Part shown: piece by piece, positions 35,219-43,888 of the stretch
Layout of the letters: every line of letters starts with the position of its first letter
How positions within the stretch are numbered: position 1 is the first letter of the stretch
DNA from: RZZS01 sp964491785
Lineage (GTDB): Bacteria > Pseudomonadota > Alphaproteobacteria > Micavibrionales > Micavibrionaceae
Assembly: GCA_964491785.1 (NCBI GenBank)
Contig: CAZBGS010000008.1
Location: 1-64,000 of the forward strand
DNA: 64,000 nucleotides
Direction of reading: 5' to 3'
The notes under the pieces: generated by a model
The model's database searches: none
Told to the model about the DNA's origin: nothing
What the model saw: only the letters and a program-made list of their open reading frames with translations
Translations under genes and position numbers: made by a program

Positions 35219-36157
35219 TTAGCCACGATTTGTCTTTGCGGCCAGCGCATGGCTCAGGATTTTGTAACAGAGCTTTGCCGCAAGAAAATCGCAGGCGTGA
35301 AGGCCGGGTGAAGGGGCGAGTTCGACCACGTCCGCTCCGGCGATATCCGATGCCTTGCCGGCAAGGCTCAGGATATCCATGACCGTATGCCAGAACAATC
35401 CTCCCGGCTCCGGCGTGCCGGTGGCGGGCATCAGCGAGGAATCGAAACCGTCGAGGTCAAAAGAGATATAGACCGGTTTTCCGGCCAGAAGACTGCCGAT
35501 TTCGGCAAGATTCCACGAGGGCATGTCCTTTGCCCAGAATATCTTTATCCGGTGCCGGTTCGCTTCGAGAAACGGGACTTCCTCCGCCGAGATATTGCGA
35601 ATGCCGATCGACACCAGTTCGACGTTTTCATGGTCGAGGCAGCGGCGCATGGCGGCGGCATGGGAAAATTTCTCGCCCTCATAGCCGTCGCGCAGATCGG
35701 CGTGAGCGTCAAAATGGAGGATCGTCAGCTTTTCATGCCGCCGCGCGAATGGACGGATCGCGCCCGCGGTCAGGCTGTGCTCGCCGCCAAGGATCAGGGG
35801 GAATTTGTCATTGGCAAGAGCGGTCTCTACGATTTCCTCCAGCCTTCCCAGCGCGTCAGGCAAAGAGTTTCCGGTCTCCGGTTCTTCGAGCGTGGCAATG
35901 CCGTAATCCCGGAAAGGCTCGGCCCAGAATTCCTCGTCGAAATACTCAAGATTTGGAGAGGCTTCCAGTATCGCCCGGGGGCCGCTGGCGGTGCCGCCCG
36001 AATAGCTGACGCTTTTTTCAAGGCCGAAAGGGATAACAAGAGCCTTTGCAGCTTCCGGGCTCATGGCTTGTTCCGGCGGAAGACCGAGAAAACCTTTCTG
36101 CGGCGGAAGATATCGCAGCCCGGCGACAGTGCTTTTCATTTGTTTTATATTTTTCAT
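35219..36157 (-). CDS. speB: Agmatinase / ureohydrolase
   Basis: 312 aa, start ATG 36157 (GGGA seven bases upstream). The dimanganese ureohydrolase motifs are complete: LILGGEHSLTAG, LTILHFDAHADLRDGYEG and YISFDLDGFDSSLMPATGTP. It should hydrolyse agmatine to putrescine and urea (or a related guanidino compound). It is divergent from nspC by 84 bases and part of the polyamine cluster, providing a putrescine source alternative to ornithine decarboxylase. No arginine decarboxylase (speA) is visible. Confidence 0.88.
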   Translation of the reverse strand: MKNIKQMKSTVAGLRYLPPQKGFLGLPPEQAMSPEAAKALVIPFGLEKSVSYSGGTASGPRAILEASPNLEYFDEEFWAEPFRDYGIATLEEPETGNSLPDALGRLEEIVETALANDKFPLILGGEHSLTAGAIRPFARRHEKLTILHFDAHADLRDGYEGEKFSHAAAMRRCLDHENVELVSIGIRNISAEEVPFLEANRHRIKIFWAKDMPSWNLAEIGSLLAGKPVYISFDLDGFDSSLMPATGTPEPGGLFWHTVMDILSLAGKASDIAGADVVELAPSPGLHACDFLAAKLCYKILSHALAAKTNRG

Positions 36158-36241
36158 TTTCAATCCCGTATCTGTGGCATCAGGAACCAAAAGAGTTATT
36201 ATTCTTGACGGAAAACCTCACATCAGGCGTTGTAGACAATT

Positions 36242-37402
36242 ATGGATGAAAAAACAAAATATTTGCTGTCTTCCCTTCCAACCCCCGCCTATGTCGCAGA
36301 CGAAGCGAAACTGCGGGAAAATCTCGATATTATGCGGGATATCAGGGAGCGCAGCGGAACAGCGATACTTTATGCGATCAAGGCATGTCCGATGTTTCCG
36401 CTATTCAAAATCATGGCTGAAGTTCTCGACGGGTCGACGGCGAGCGGGTTGTTTGAAGCCAAACTGGGAGCGGATGAATTCGGCAAGGAGATTCATGTTT
36501 TCTGCCCGGCCTATACGCAGGAGGAAATCGACGGATTGCTTGAGCTCGGCAGGCCGGTTCACTTTTATTTCAACTCGGTGGCCCAGCTTGAAAGGCATGA
36601 AGAGAAAATCCGTAAAACATCGCCGGATCACAAAATCGGGCTGCGGATAAATCCGCGGCTGTCCGTGACGAAATACGAGAAATACAATCCATGCCGCAAA
36701 GGCTCGCATCTCGGCGTTCCGGTCGAACAGCTGCGCAGCGTTCCGTGGGAGCAAGTGGACATTATCCACGCCCATGCGCTCTGCGAGAATCTGGCGGCAG
36801 ATTCGGCGGCGCTGATAGAGCGGGTCGCGGAGGCGGCGGGGCCGTATATCGGGCAGGTGGAGGCGGTCAATTTCGGCGGCGGACATTTCATTACCCATCC
36901 GGATTACGACACCGAAGTGCTTATCAGTGCCCTGAAAGGCTTCAGACAGCGATTTCCCGGATTGCAAACCATACTGGAGCCGGGCGGCGCGATAGTTCGC
37001 GAAGCCGGATATCTTGTTGCCACGGTCATCGATATCGTCGAGAACGACGGGGTGAAGACCGCTATCGTCGACTCTTCTCCCAACTGCCATGTCCCGGACG
37101 TAATGAAGGCCGGAGTGCGGCTGGAAATTGCCGGGGCAGGAGAGGCGGGAGAAAAGGCGCATGATTACACCCTGGCGGCGCGCACCTGTATGGCCAGGGA
37201 TCTGTGGGGGGATTATTCTTTCGACGAACCCCTGCAGCCGGGGCAAAAAATCATATTCCAGGACGCCCTGCAATATTCGATGGGCGAAGCCAACTGGTTC
37301 AACGGCCATCCCCGCCCAAGCCTCGGCATTACAGGTAAGAACGGAAGTTACCGGGAATTCCGTTCTTTCGGCTTTTGCGATTTCAGGTTCAATTGCGGAT
37401 AA
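36242..37402 (+). CDS. nspC: Carboxynorspermidine/carboxyspermidine decarboxylase
   Basis: 386 aa PLP enzyme of the alanine-racemase fold. The PLP-lysine is in TAILYAIKACPMFPLF; NPRLSVTKYEKYNPC is characteristic of this family, as are LEPGGAIVREAGYLV and the C-terminal MARDLWGDYSFDEPLQPGQK with EANWFNGHPRPSLG. It decarboxylates carboxyspermidine (or carboxynorspermidine) to spermidine, the last step of the aspartate-semialdehyde route. It converges with the dehydrogenase gene at 37470 across a palindromic repeat. Confidence 0.93.
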   Translation: MDEKTKYLLSSLPTPAYVADEAKLRENLDIMRDIRERSGTAILYAIKACPMFPLFKIMAEVLDGSTASGLFEAKLGADEFGKEIHVFCPAYTQEEIDGLLELGRPVHFYFNSVAQLERHEEKIRKTSPDHKIGLRINPRLSVTKYEKYNPCRKGSHLGVPVEQLRSVPWEQVDIIHAHALCENLAADSAALIERVAEAAGPYIGQVEAVNFGGGHFITHPDYDTEVLISALKGFRQRFPGLQTILEPGGAIVREAGYLVATVIDIVENDGVKTAIVDSSPNCHVPDVMKAGVRLEIAGAGEAGEKAHDYTLAARTCMARDLWGDYSFDEPLQPGQKIIFQDALQYSMGEANWFNGHPRPSLGITGKNGSYREFRSFGFCDFRFNCG

Positions 37403-37409
37403 CGCCATC

Positions 37410-37444
37410 CCCCTCACCCGCGCCTTCCGGCGCGGGGATTGACG
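37410..37444. repeat. Intergenic palindromic repeat, copy 2
   Basis: CCCCTCACCC head, a hairpin (GCGC/GCGC around CTTCCG, extended by flanking CCC and GGG) and an ATTGACG tail, matching the head and tail of 12315-12361. Here it sits between two convergent 3' ends and may act as a terminator. Confidence 0.45.
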
Positions 37445-37469
37445 GATGCGAGAGCGTGAGGAATGCGGG

Positions 37470-38681
37470 CTAATTGCAGGCCAGCAATTCCTGTTGGCGG
37501 TCGCCTTTGAGTTCCTCGGCATGCCAGGGGAGTCCCTGTTTTGCGAGCTCCGCAAGGAATGGTTCCGGGGGAAGCTGTTCGACGTTGAATACGCCTTCGC
37601 CTTTCCAGATGCCCCTGAACATCATTATCGCTCCGGTTACCGCCGGGACGCCGGTGGTGTAGGAGACCGCCTGGGCGCCGATCTCGCGGTTGGTTTCAGC
37701 GTGATCGCAGACGTTATAGATAATGCTGGTTTTTTGCTTGCCGTCCTTGATTCCCTGGATGACACAACCGATAGAGGTTTTGCCGGTGTAGTTTTCGGCA
37801 AGGGAGGACGGTTCGGGCAGCAGGGCTTTAAGGAATTCCAGGGGAATGATTTCAACTCCCTTGTAGATAACGGGATCGATCCGGGTCATACCGACGTTCT
37901 GCAATACTTCAAGGTGCTTGAGGTAATTGTAGGAGAAGGTCATCCAGAAGCGGATGCGCTCAAGGCCCCTGATGTTCTGGACGAGAGACTCTTCTTCCTC
38001 GTGATAGATAAGGTAGGATTTAACCGGGCCGACTTCGGGGTAATCGATCATGCAGGAGATGCTCATCGGGTCGATTTCCACCCATTCGCCTTTTAGCCAG
38101 TATTTGCCGCGCTGCGTGACTTCGCGGATGTTGATTTCCGGGTTGAAGTTGGTGGCGAAAGCCTTGCCGTGGTTGCCGGCGTTGCAGTCGATGATATCGA
38201 TGTATTTTATCGAATCGAACAGGTTGTTTTGAGCATAGGCACAGAAGATGTTGGTAACGCCCGGATCGAACCCGCAGCCAAGGACGGCCATCAGGCCCTT
38301 TTCCTTGAATTTGTCGTGGTAAGGCCACTGCCATTTATAGGAGAATTTGGCTTCGTCCTTCGGCTCGTAATTGGCGGTGTCCATGTAATGGACGCCGGTG
38401 GCAAGGCAGGCGTCCATGATCGGCAGATCCTGATAGGGAAGCGCCATATTGATGACGAGATCAGGCTTGACCTTGTTGATAAGCGCGACCATTTCGTCCG
38501 TGTTGTCGGCATCGACCTGGGACACCGTAATCTCGCTTTTGCATTCGGCCTGAACCTTTTTGCATTTCTCCAGGGTGCGCGAAGCCAGATGGATTTTTTT
38601 GAAGACGTCGCGGTTCAATGCGCATTTCTTGGCGACGACACTGCCTGCCGCACCTGCGCCGATGATAAGTACATTTTCCAT
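37470..38681 (-). CDS. Carboxynorspermidine/carboxyspermidine dehydrogenase
   Basis: 403 aa of the saccharopine-dehydrogenase-like family (CANSDH). N-terminal Rossmann fold VLIIGAGAAGSVVAKKCA, DLVINMALPYQDLPIMDACL and GVHYMDTANYEP; ALGCG-type block AVLGCGFDPGVTNIFCAYA and the long substrate domain with VPAVTGAIMMFRGIWKGEG. It condenses putrescine (or diaminopropane) with aspartate semialdehyde using NADPH. Follows the ornithine decarboxylase by 19 bases on the same strand, so the two are likely one transcript. Confidence 0.93.
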   Translation of the reverse strand: MENVLIIGAGAAGSVVAKKCALNRDVFKKIHLASRTLEKCKKVQAECKSEITVSQVDADNTDEMVALINKVKPDLVINMALPYQDLPIMDACLATGVHYMDTANYEPKDEAKFSYKWQWPYHDKFKEKGLMAVLGCGFDPGVTNIFCAYAQNNLFDSIKYIDIIDCNAGNHGKAFATNFNPEINIREVTQRGKYWLKGEWVEIDPMSISCMIDYPEVGPVKSYLIYHEEEESLVQNIRGLERIRFWMTFSYNYLKHLEVLQNVGMTRIDPVIYKGVEIIPLEFLKALLPEPSSLAENYTGKTSIGCVIQGIKDGKQKTSIIYNVCDHAETNREIGAQAVSYTTGVPAVTGAIMMFRGIWKGEGVFNVEQLPPEPFLAELAKQGLPWHAEELKGDRQQELLACN

Positions 38682-38700
38682 TTTTTTTCACTCCTCCGTT

Positions 38701-39894
38701 TTAGTACAGGCGCACCACACCGGCATGCCCGAAACCGTTGAAATCACTGCGCATACCGTAGCTGTACGCACCGGTATTTTTGAACTCGATCCAATCGCCC
38801 ATGCCGATATCAACCGGCAGAACGAACGGGCCTTTCATCATGTCGAGGGAATCGCAGGTCGGCCCGGCAAGGATGAATTCCTGCATTTCCTGCAGGAACC
38901 AGCCGTTTTTGCGAATGGGCTGAACTTTGAAATTAGCGTTAAGAACCGGGCCGGCATCAAACAGTCCGCCATAGGTTCCATCGTTGAGATAGAGAACATT
39001 GGCCCGGCGCAGTTCGACTCGCGCCACCAGAGAAGCGCCTTCAGCGGCGAGAGCGCGGCCTGGTTCGGCAATGAGTTCCACTCCTTCAAGACCTTGCCGG
39101 GCGATTGCCGCCTTCATTCCTTCAACGCATTCTTCCAGCGGGAAAGGTGTCTGGCCGGGATATTCCGCCGGGAAACCGCCGCCGATATCAAGAACGTCGA
39201 TCCTGACCCCGCTTCTGCGGACTACGTTGCCGGCGACTTCGACAGCGCGGCTGTATGCCGAGGGATCAAGGGTCTGGGAGCCGACATGGAAGGTCACGCC
39301 GATGCGGGAAACCCTGCGGCGGCATTCGGCAAGCAGACGCGAGGCTTCGTCAACCGAAGCTCCGAACTTGGAGGAAAAATCGATCGCCGCCTTGCCGTTT
39401 TTCGGCAAAGCGATACGGACGAACAGGGTCAGGTCGCGAGTCCCTCCGGTTTCCTTCGTGATCTTGTCGAGTTCGTCGAAGCTGTCGAGAACGAAATTGC
39501 TTACACCGTGCAGTCCGTGAGCCTCACGGATCGCTTCAGGCGATTTTACCGGATGCATGAAATAAATTTCAGCAGTGCGCAGGCATTCCCGCACGGTACG
39601 AATTTCGGCGATCGAGGCAACGTCAAACGCGTTAACTCCGGATCGGGAAAGCGTCTGAAGCACGAGCGGATGAGGATTGGTTTTTACCGCATACATGACT
39701 TTTCCGGGAAAAGCGCAAAGAAAGCGCCTTGCCGCCTTGCGGATTTTCTCAGGCTGCATCACGTAAAGCGGTTCGTGCGGGGCGATACGGCGCACTGCCT
39801 CGGCAACCGTTCCCCGAACGCGGTCGGGCATGAGAGCTCCGGGTATAGTTTCTATTGTCGAGCGTCCGAGCGCTCCAGCATGATGTTTGTTCAC
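38701..39894 (-). CDS. Ornithine/lysine decarboxylase, eukaryote-type fold
   Basis: 397 aa, group IV PLP decarboxylase. GTG start at 39894 chosen for AAGGA eight bases upstream; a longer frame to 39951 reads through leader hairpins. PLP-lysine VMYAVKTNPHP, HVGSQTLDPSAY, GGGFPAEYPG, EPGRALAAEG and the intersubunit cysteine motif AGPTCDSLDMM are present, then GAYSYGMRSDFNGFG. It makes putrescine from ornithine (possibly also cadaverine from lysine). Preceded by a 358-base structured leader with two small reading frames, so it is almost certainly regulated post-transcriptionally. First gene of the ODC-CANSDH pair. Confidence 0.93.
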   Translation of the reverse strand: MNKHHAGALGRSTIETIPGALMPDRVRGTVAEAVRRIAPHEPLYVMQPEKIRKAARRFLCAFPGKVMYAVKTNPHPLVLQTLSRSGVNAFDVASIAEIRTVRECLRTAEIYFMHPVKSPEAIREAHGLHGVSNFVLDSFDELDKITKETGGTRDLTLFVRIALPKNGKAAIDFSSKFGASVDEASRLLAECRRRVSRIGVTFHVGSQTLDPSAYSRAVEVAGNVVRRSGVRIDVLDIGGGFPAEYPGQTPFPLEECVEGMKAAIARQGLEGVELIAEPGRALAAEGASLVARVELRRANVLYLNDGTYGGLFDAGPVLNANFKVQPIRKNGWFLQEMQEFILAGPTCDSLDMMKGPFVLPVDIGMGDWIEFKNTGAYSYGMRSDFNGFGHAGVVRLY

Positions 39895-40008
39895 GTCAGT
39901 TGTCCTTATTTTTTCAAGTAGCGGTAATACACCAGGCCTTAAGGAACACACCCTTTCCCTAAGGTCAGGCCTGCCAGGCCGCCACTACCGGCGGAGCAGG
40001 CCCCGAAT

Positions 40009-40134
40009 TTACCGCTTACTTCCTGAGGTTTTTACAAGACGACTCACGCCCGCCCTGAGGGGCAGGTTGCCGGTTGCGAACTCTACAATGTCGAGGGAGA
40101 AAAGCCTCCTCCCCCTTGCGACCAGTTGGTTCAT
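40009..40134 (-). CDS. Leader peptide candidate 2, 41 aa
   Basis: ATG at 40134 with a good ribosome site (GGAAAGGG, eight-base spacing). The product starts MNQLVARGRRLFSLDIVEF and ends SRLVKTSGSKR; it is rich in arginine and lysine. The first base of its ATG lies in the last sense codon of leader peptide 1 and the rest overlaps its stop (ATGA arrangement), so the two would be translationally coupled. It ends 115 bases before the decarboxylase start, just upstream of the large hairpin. It may act by ribosome stalling, as SpeFL does in E. coli. Confidence 0.5.
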   Translation of the reverse strand: MNQLVARGRRLFSLDIVEFATGNLPLRAGVSRLVKTSGSKR

Positions 40135-40211
40135 AACGTAAACCCTTTCCAAATCTCGCGGGCCGTTTTTCGGCCCTGGTTCAAAAAATGTTTACGCCGT
40201 TGCATAACCAT
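40131..40211 (-). CDS. Leader peptide candidate 1, 26 aa
   Basis: Starts MVMQRRKHFLNQ and ends REIWKGFTL; highly basic. The start could also be the second ATG at 40205. Its ribosome site is weak. The stop codon TGA overlaps the ATG of leader peptide 2. The GGGCCG/CGGCCC hairpin lies within this frame, so translation would unfold it. Existence is inferred from frame overlap and position only. Confidence 0.4.
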   Translation of the reverse strand: MVMQRRKHFLNQGRKTAREIWKGFTL

Positions 40212-40252
40212 GGTGTCTATACCAGGGGGTCAGAGACACGTGCGTGAGGCTT

Positions 40253-40280
40253 TATATATCACCTGGCCTTCAAAAGTAAA
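40253..40280 (-). promoter_or_regulatory. Promoter of the ornithine decarboxylase leader
   Basis: TTTACT (40275-40280) and TATATA (40253-40258) on the minus strand with 16-base spacing, directly downstream of the terminator of the glycoside hydrolase gene and upstream of the leader hairpins. Confidence 0.45.
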
Positions 40281-40291
40281 CATAAAAGACC

Positions 40292-40331
40292 AAAAAAAAC
40301 TGCCCCCCGTTCATTTTACTGAAGCGGGGGG
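40292..40331 (-). terminator. Intrinsic terminator of the glycoside hydrolase gene
   Basis: On the minus strand CCCCCCG pairs with CGGGGGG, extended by CTTCA/TGAA, and is followed by CAGTTTTTTTT. It is 37 bases after the stop at 40368. Confidence 0.88.
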
Positions 40332-40367
40332 AAGCAGGTGGGTATGAGCCTTGTTAGTGATGGATTA

Positions 40368-43300
40368 TTAAAGACCTGTTGTCCCGGTGGCCTGGGCGAG
40401 ATCCTGCTCGAATCCGGCTTCAAATCCGGTGGCCAGAGGGCCAGAAGTCTGGAGCTGAGCCACAGGACTACGGGTTGCCGGAATATCGGTATTGGCTGCC
40501 GGGCCGAGTGTGGAAGTCGTGGTAAAGTCATTTATTGAGGCCGTCACAGGATTCACAGTATCAAGAACATCCTCAATGCCGATATTGGTGGCAGGAGATG
40601 CCGCTGCGGCAGGAGAACCCGCCGGGTCGGATGGCGGGGGGGAAGAGATGAAGAAGAAATCATCCAGAAGAGGATCTTCGTCATCGAAGAGAACATCATT
40701 CCGGCTGATGGTGGCCTCATCATTTGAAACCTCATCAGACTCCAGCTCCTGTCCGGGGACGAGGGCTTTATCATAAATGCGAAGATTGCTGATAGTGCCT
40801 CCAAAGACTTGCGAAAACTCCTGCGATCCCGAGGGGCTGCGGGTGTTGGAAGCCCCGATCTGGAGATACTGTTCATTGTCGAGCCAGTCCATCCGGTGCG
40901 AGCTGTCCTGTGCGACCAGCTGGTCGTTAACATAAAGCTTTACTCCGTTTTCGCCGAAGATGGCATCGACATCGTAATCCTCGCCCGGCCTTACGCCTCT
41001 AAATCGCAAGGTCGTCGTTTCCTGCTGGCCCGAGTCCTGGAAGCGGGCGTTGAGCGTATCGCCTTCCAGATAGAGAGCGAAGTGGTCACCTCCGACGAAC
41101 CGGTTGGCGTCCTTGGTGACTATGCCCTGGGATCCGGTGACGCTATCGGCGTTGAATGTCAGGGAGATGGTCGCCTCTGACAATTCCAATGCCGGAGAGT
41201 GGGCTACGCTTATGACATCGGATGCATCGTTAATCACCACCGTTTCCGGCAGCTCGTAGACCGCCTCCGCAGCATCATCGTCGATATCATCCATCGGGGG
41301 AGCACCTGGATCATCCGGCATGACAGGATCTTGCGGAATTTCATCAGGATCTTCACGATCATCCTGCTGCCCGCCCGGGACAACGGCCCCGTCATAGATG
41401 CGAAGGTTGTCGATGCTGCCATCAAAGACTTGCGCGAACTCCTGCGAACCCGATGGGCTGCGTGCGTTGGAAGCCCCGATCTGTAGATACTGTTCGTTGT
41501 CGAGCCAGTCCATCCGGTGCGAGCTGTCCTGATCGACCAACTGATCGTTCACGTAAAGTTGCACTCCATTTTGACCGAAGATGGCATCGACTTCGTAATC
41601 CTCACCCGGTTTTACATCTTCAAACCGCAGTGTTGTCGATTCCTGTCGGCCCGAGTCCTGGAAGCGGGCGTTGAGCGTGTCACCTTCAAGATAGAGAGCG
41701 AAGTGATCGCCTCCAACGAACTGGTTGGCGTCTTTGGTGACAATACCCTGAGATCCAGCGACGCTTCTTGCATTAAAGGTCAGAGATACTGTCGCCTCTG
41801 TCAATTCCAAAGCGGGAGAGTGGGTTACACTTACTACGTCGGCTGCTGTTCTGATTACAATAGTCTCCGGCAGTTCGTATACCACATTAGCGTCGCCATC
41901 GTCGATATCATCCGCCGGGGGAGTGCCTGGATCATCAGGCATAACAGGATCTTCCGGGTCTTCATCATCCGTCGGAGGCTCCGCCGGAGGAACATCAGGG
42001 TCGCCCGGCAAGACAGGGTCTTCAGGCACTTCATCAGGGTCTTCATCATCCTCCGGAGGATCTGCCGGTACGGCATCCGATGGAGTGAGGAAGAGCGCCC
42101 AGTCACTCTCGTAATCCAGAGCAAGGGTCTGGTCGCTCAGGGTCACGGAGCCCAGATCAATTTCCTGATACCCTTTCTCGGTATCGACGGCAATTACGTT
42201 TGCACCGCCGCCCCAGCCTGCTTCCGCCGAAAGGCTCGCGAGGTTAAGGGTAATCTCCGAAGTGTCTTCCGCATAAATAACGATGTGGTTTTCGCTTTCG
42301 GATTGAAGGGCATATTGCTTGTTCTCCGGCCCGCCGGTCAGTTCGTTGGCGCGTTCGGAATCGAGTACGAACCTGTTTTCGTCAAGGAAGAAGGTATTCC
42401 ATGTCGATATCTGTTCGACAGTATCATTCGAGTATGGAAAGCTATAATAATGGCTGGCATCAAACCTTCCGGTCGAGGGATTGTTAAGATTGCCCCAAAT
42501 ATTGGCCACTCCTCCGGCCATGGTCGAAATCCACAGGCCGTCGACAGTCTGCTCCTCGGTATAGTCCTTGCCCTCGCCGTCATTAATAACGCGGAAGCGA
42601 TCACCGCTGAGCACAGGGTTTTCGCCTGGAGAGGCTTCGAGAGCCGCGACATAAACCTCGTAGGTCGGCTCCCAGTGCTCGAAATCGGAAAGGGTCTGGT
42701 TCTGATGCCAAACGATGTCGCGACCGTGATCCGTTCCGGTATTCGGCCCCGGGGAGCGCACGCCGTAAAGATGATCATAGCCGCTCTGTTCGGCAAAGTA
42801 CTGGTGGGCCTGCGCCGCCTCCTGCGGAGTCGTCCATTCGTCGTTATCGAATCCGTAGCCCAGCGTCCATCCCGGCAACGGCCCGAGACGTGCGGCGACG
42901 TAGTCCATTATCCGCTGGTGCTCCTCGCCGTTCTCGCCGCCGGGAAGCTGGTCGGGAGTCTGGCCGCGTGAGGAATCTCCCCAAAGCCAGATATGGGTCA
43001 CTCCGCCCGCCTCATGGGTGGCGGTGATAATCTGTTCGAGGGCCTCGAAAGCTTCAGGATCGGGATCATAGCCCTGTGAACCGTCGATACGGCTGCCGTT
43101 ATTGGCGGTGCTGCTGTTCAGGTCGAAAAGCTGTCCGGCAACGGCGGGGATATGAACGCCGGTAAAACCGTGCCCGTCGATAAATGTCTCCAGTACGCTT
43201 TGGATAGCCGAAGGATTGTTGTGATAGTTTTCGATGTTCTGATCTATCATTATGTAATTTGGCAACAGAGCTTCCTGTTCTCCACTGCCGGTAATTTGCG

Positions 43301-43637
43301 CGAATTTATTGTCGCTGGCCGTAACGAAGCCTCTGGCATCCGGATTGTCCACTACGCTGACAGTGCCGGTGTAGCCGTCGAGATCCGGATCTTCGGAACT
43401 GGTGGCAAATGTCCAGTCACCGGCTTCGAGGCCGGTGAACCTGAAACTGTAGGTACCGTTGCCGTTATAGAACAAGCCGGTTTCAACTGTATCTCCACCA
43501 GCCGCATTGTTGAATGTGGCAATGGCATCCAGATCGTAAGGGTTGCCGTCTATGGTGTCGTTATCTAGTGTCCACTCCGCATATGAAGAGAGCTTGGGTA
43601 TGGTGGTTTCACCCAGGTTCAAAGACGTATCAGTCAT
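40368..43637 (-). CDS. Large putative secreted glycoside hydrolase with two LamG-like repeats
   Basis: 1089 aa, GAGGTG ribosome site. N-terminal DUF5060-like beta domain (residues about 15-100: TYSFRFTGLEAGDWTFATSS). A TIM-barrel glycosidase-like region follows (about 125-500) with IWLWGDSSRGQTPDQ, WTLGYGFDNDEWTTP and GVANIWGNLNNPSTGRFDAS. Acidic Pro/Asp linkers then alternate with two nearly identical LamG/concanavalin-like domains (about 585-753 and 791-959) sharing QGIVTKDAN, DHFALYLEGDTLNARFQDSG and SSHRMDWLDNEQYLQIGAS. The tail is Ser/Pro/Thr-rich. There is no N-terminal signal peptide and no RTX nonapeptides, so export by type I secretion with a C-terminal signal is a guess. The substrate is probably a polysaccharide. 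Confidence 0.8.
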   Translation of the reverse strand: MTDTSLNLGETTIPKLSSYAEWTLDNDTIDGNPYDLDAIATFNNAAGGDTVETGLFYNGNGTYSFRFTGLEAGDWTFATSSEDPDLDGYTGTVSVVDNPDARGFVTASDNKFAQITGSGEQEALLPNYIMIDQNIENYHNNPSAIQSVLETFIDGHGFTGVHIPAVAGQLFDLNSSTANNGSRIDGSQGYDPDPEAFEALEQIITATHEAGGVTHIWLWGDSSRGQTPDQLPGGENGEEHQRIMDYVAARLGPLPGWTLGYGFDNDEWTTPQEAAQAHQYFAEQSGYDHLYGVRSPGPNTGTDHGRDIVWHQNQTLSDFEHWEPTYEVYVAALEASPGENPVLSGDRFRVINDGEGKDYTEEQTVDGLWISTMAGGVANIWGNLNNPSTGRFDASHYYSFPYSNDTVEQISTWNTFFLDENRFVLDSERANELTGGPENKQYALQSESENHIVIYAEDTSEITLNLASLSAEAGWGGGANVIAVDTEKGYQEIDLGSVTLSDQTLALDYESDWALFLTPSDAVPADPPEDDEDPDEVPEDPVLPGDPDVPPAEPPTDDEDPEDPVMPDDPGTPPADDIDDGDANVVYELPETIVIRTAADVVSVTHSPALELTEATVSLTFNARSVAGSQGIVTKDANQFVGGDHFALYLEGDTLNARFQDSGRQESTTLRFEDVKPGEDYEVDAIFGQNGVQLYVNDQLVDQDSSHRMDWLDNEQYLQIGASNARSPSGSQEFAQVFDGSIDNLRIYDGAVVPGGQQDDREDPDEIPQDPVMPDDPGAPPMDDIDDDAAEAVYELPETVVINDASDVISVAHSPALELSEATISLTFNADSVTGSQGIVTKDANRFVGGDHFALYLEGDTLNARFQDSGQQETTTLRFRGVRPGEDYDVDAIFGENGVKLYVNDQLVAQDSSHRMDWLDNEQYLQIGASNTRSPSGSQEFSQVFGGTISNLRIYDKALVPGQELESDEVSNDEATISRNDVLFDDEDPLLDDFFFISSPPPSDPAGSPAAAASPATNIGIEDVLDTVNPVTASINDFTTTSTLGPAANTDIPATRSPVAQLQTSGPLATGFEAGFEQDLAQATGTTGL

Positions 43638-43888
43638 GATATTTCACCTCTGTTATTAAAAGCTTTGGCATTTTCTGCCAGTCTCCTTAACCGTTTCAGA
43701 GATCATAAACATGCAGTTTTCGGGCAATGTTCCTGCGTATGTGGGCAGGGCTTACAGGAAAAAAACGGGCGCTCCAGTGGCTTCGGCAGGTTATAAATGA
43801 CGGAATGGTATTGGTTTTTGTCCAGCGGGTGCAGGCTTAAAAAAATTAGCAGCTCAAATCGAAGGGGCCAACTTGATGGCAGCCAGAT

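Larger units (their letters stand above)
39895..40252 (-). promoter_or_regulatory. Structured leader of the ornithine decarboxylase gene (speF-type candidate)
   Basis: A 358-base leader with several hairpins and two small reading frames (40131-40211 and 40009-40134). On the minus strand the stems are GGGCCG/CGGCCC around AAAAA (40160-40176), an outer GGCCTGC/GCAGGCC stem with an inner CGCC/GGCG between the second frame and the gene, and CCTTAGGGAA paired with TTCCTTAAGG just before it. A conserved speF RNA upstream of alphaproteobacterial ornithine decarboxylase genes is known; position and gene fit, but the fold was not compared. Confidence 0.6.

Noticed and set aside
36401..37555. 384-codon minus-strand frame opposite nspC
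   Set aside because: nspC has all decarboxylase motifs on the plus strand; this frame has none.
38560..39921. 453-codon plus-strand frame opposite ornithine decarboxylase
   Set aside because: Decarboxylase motifs on the minus strand are complete; the plus frame is a shadow.
41517..42971. 484-codon plus-strand frame opposite the glycoside hydrolase
   Set aside because: Antisense to the repeats and barrel of the real gene; composition is not protein-like.
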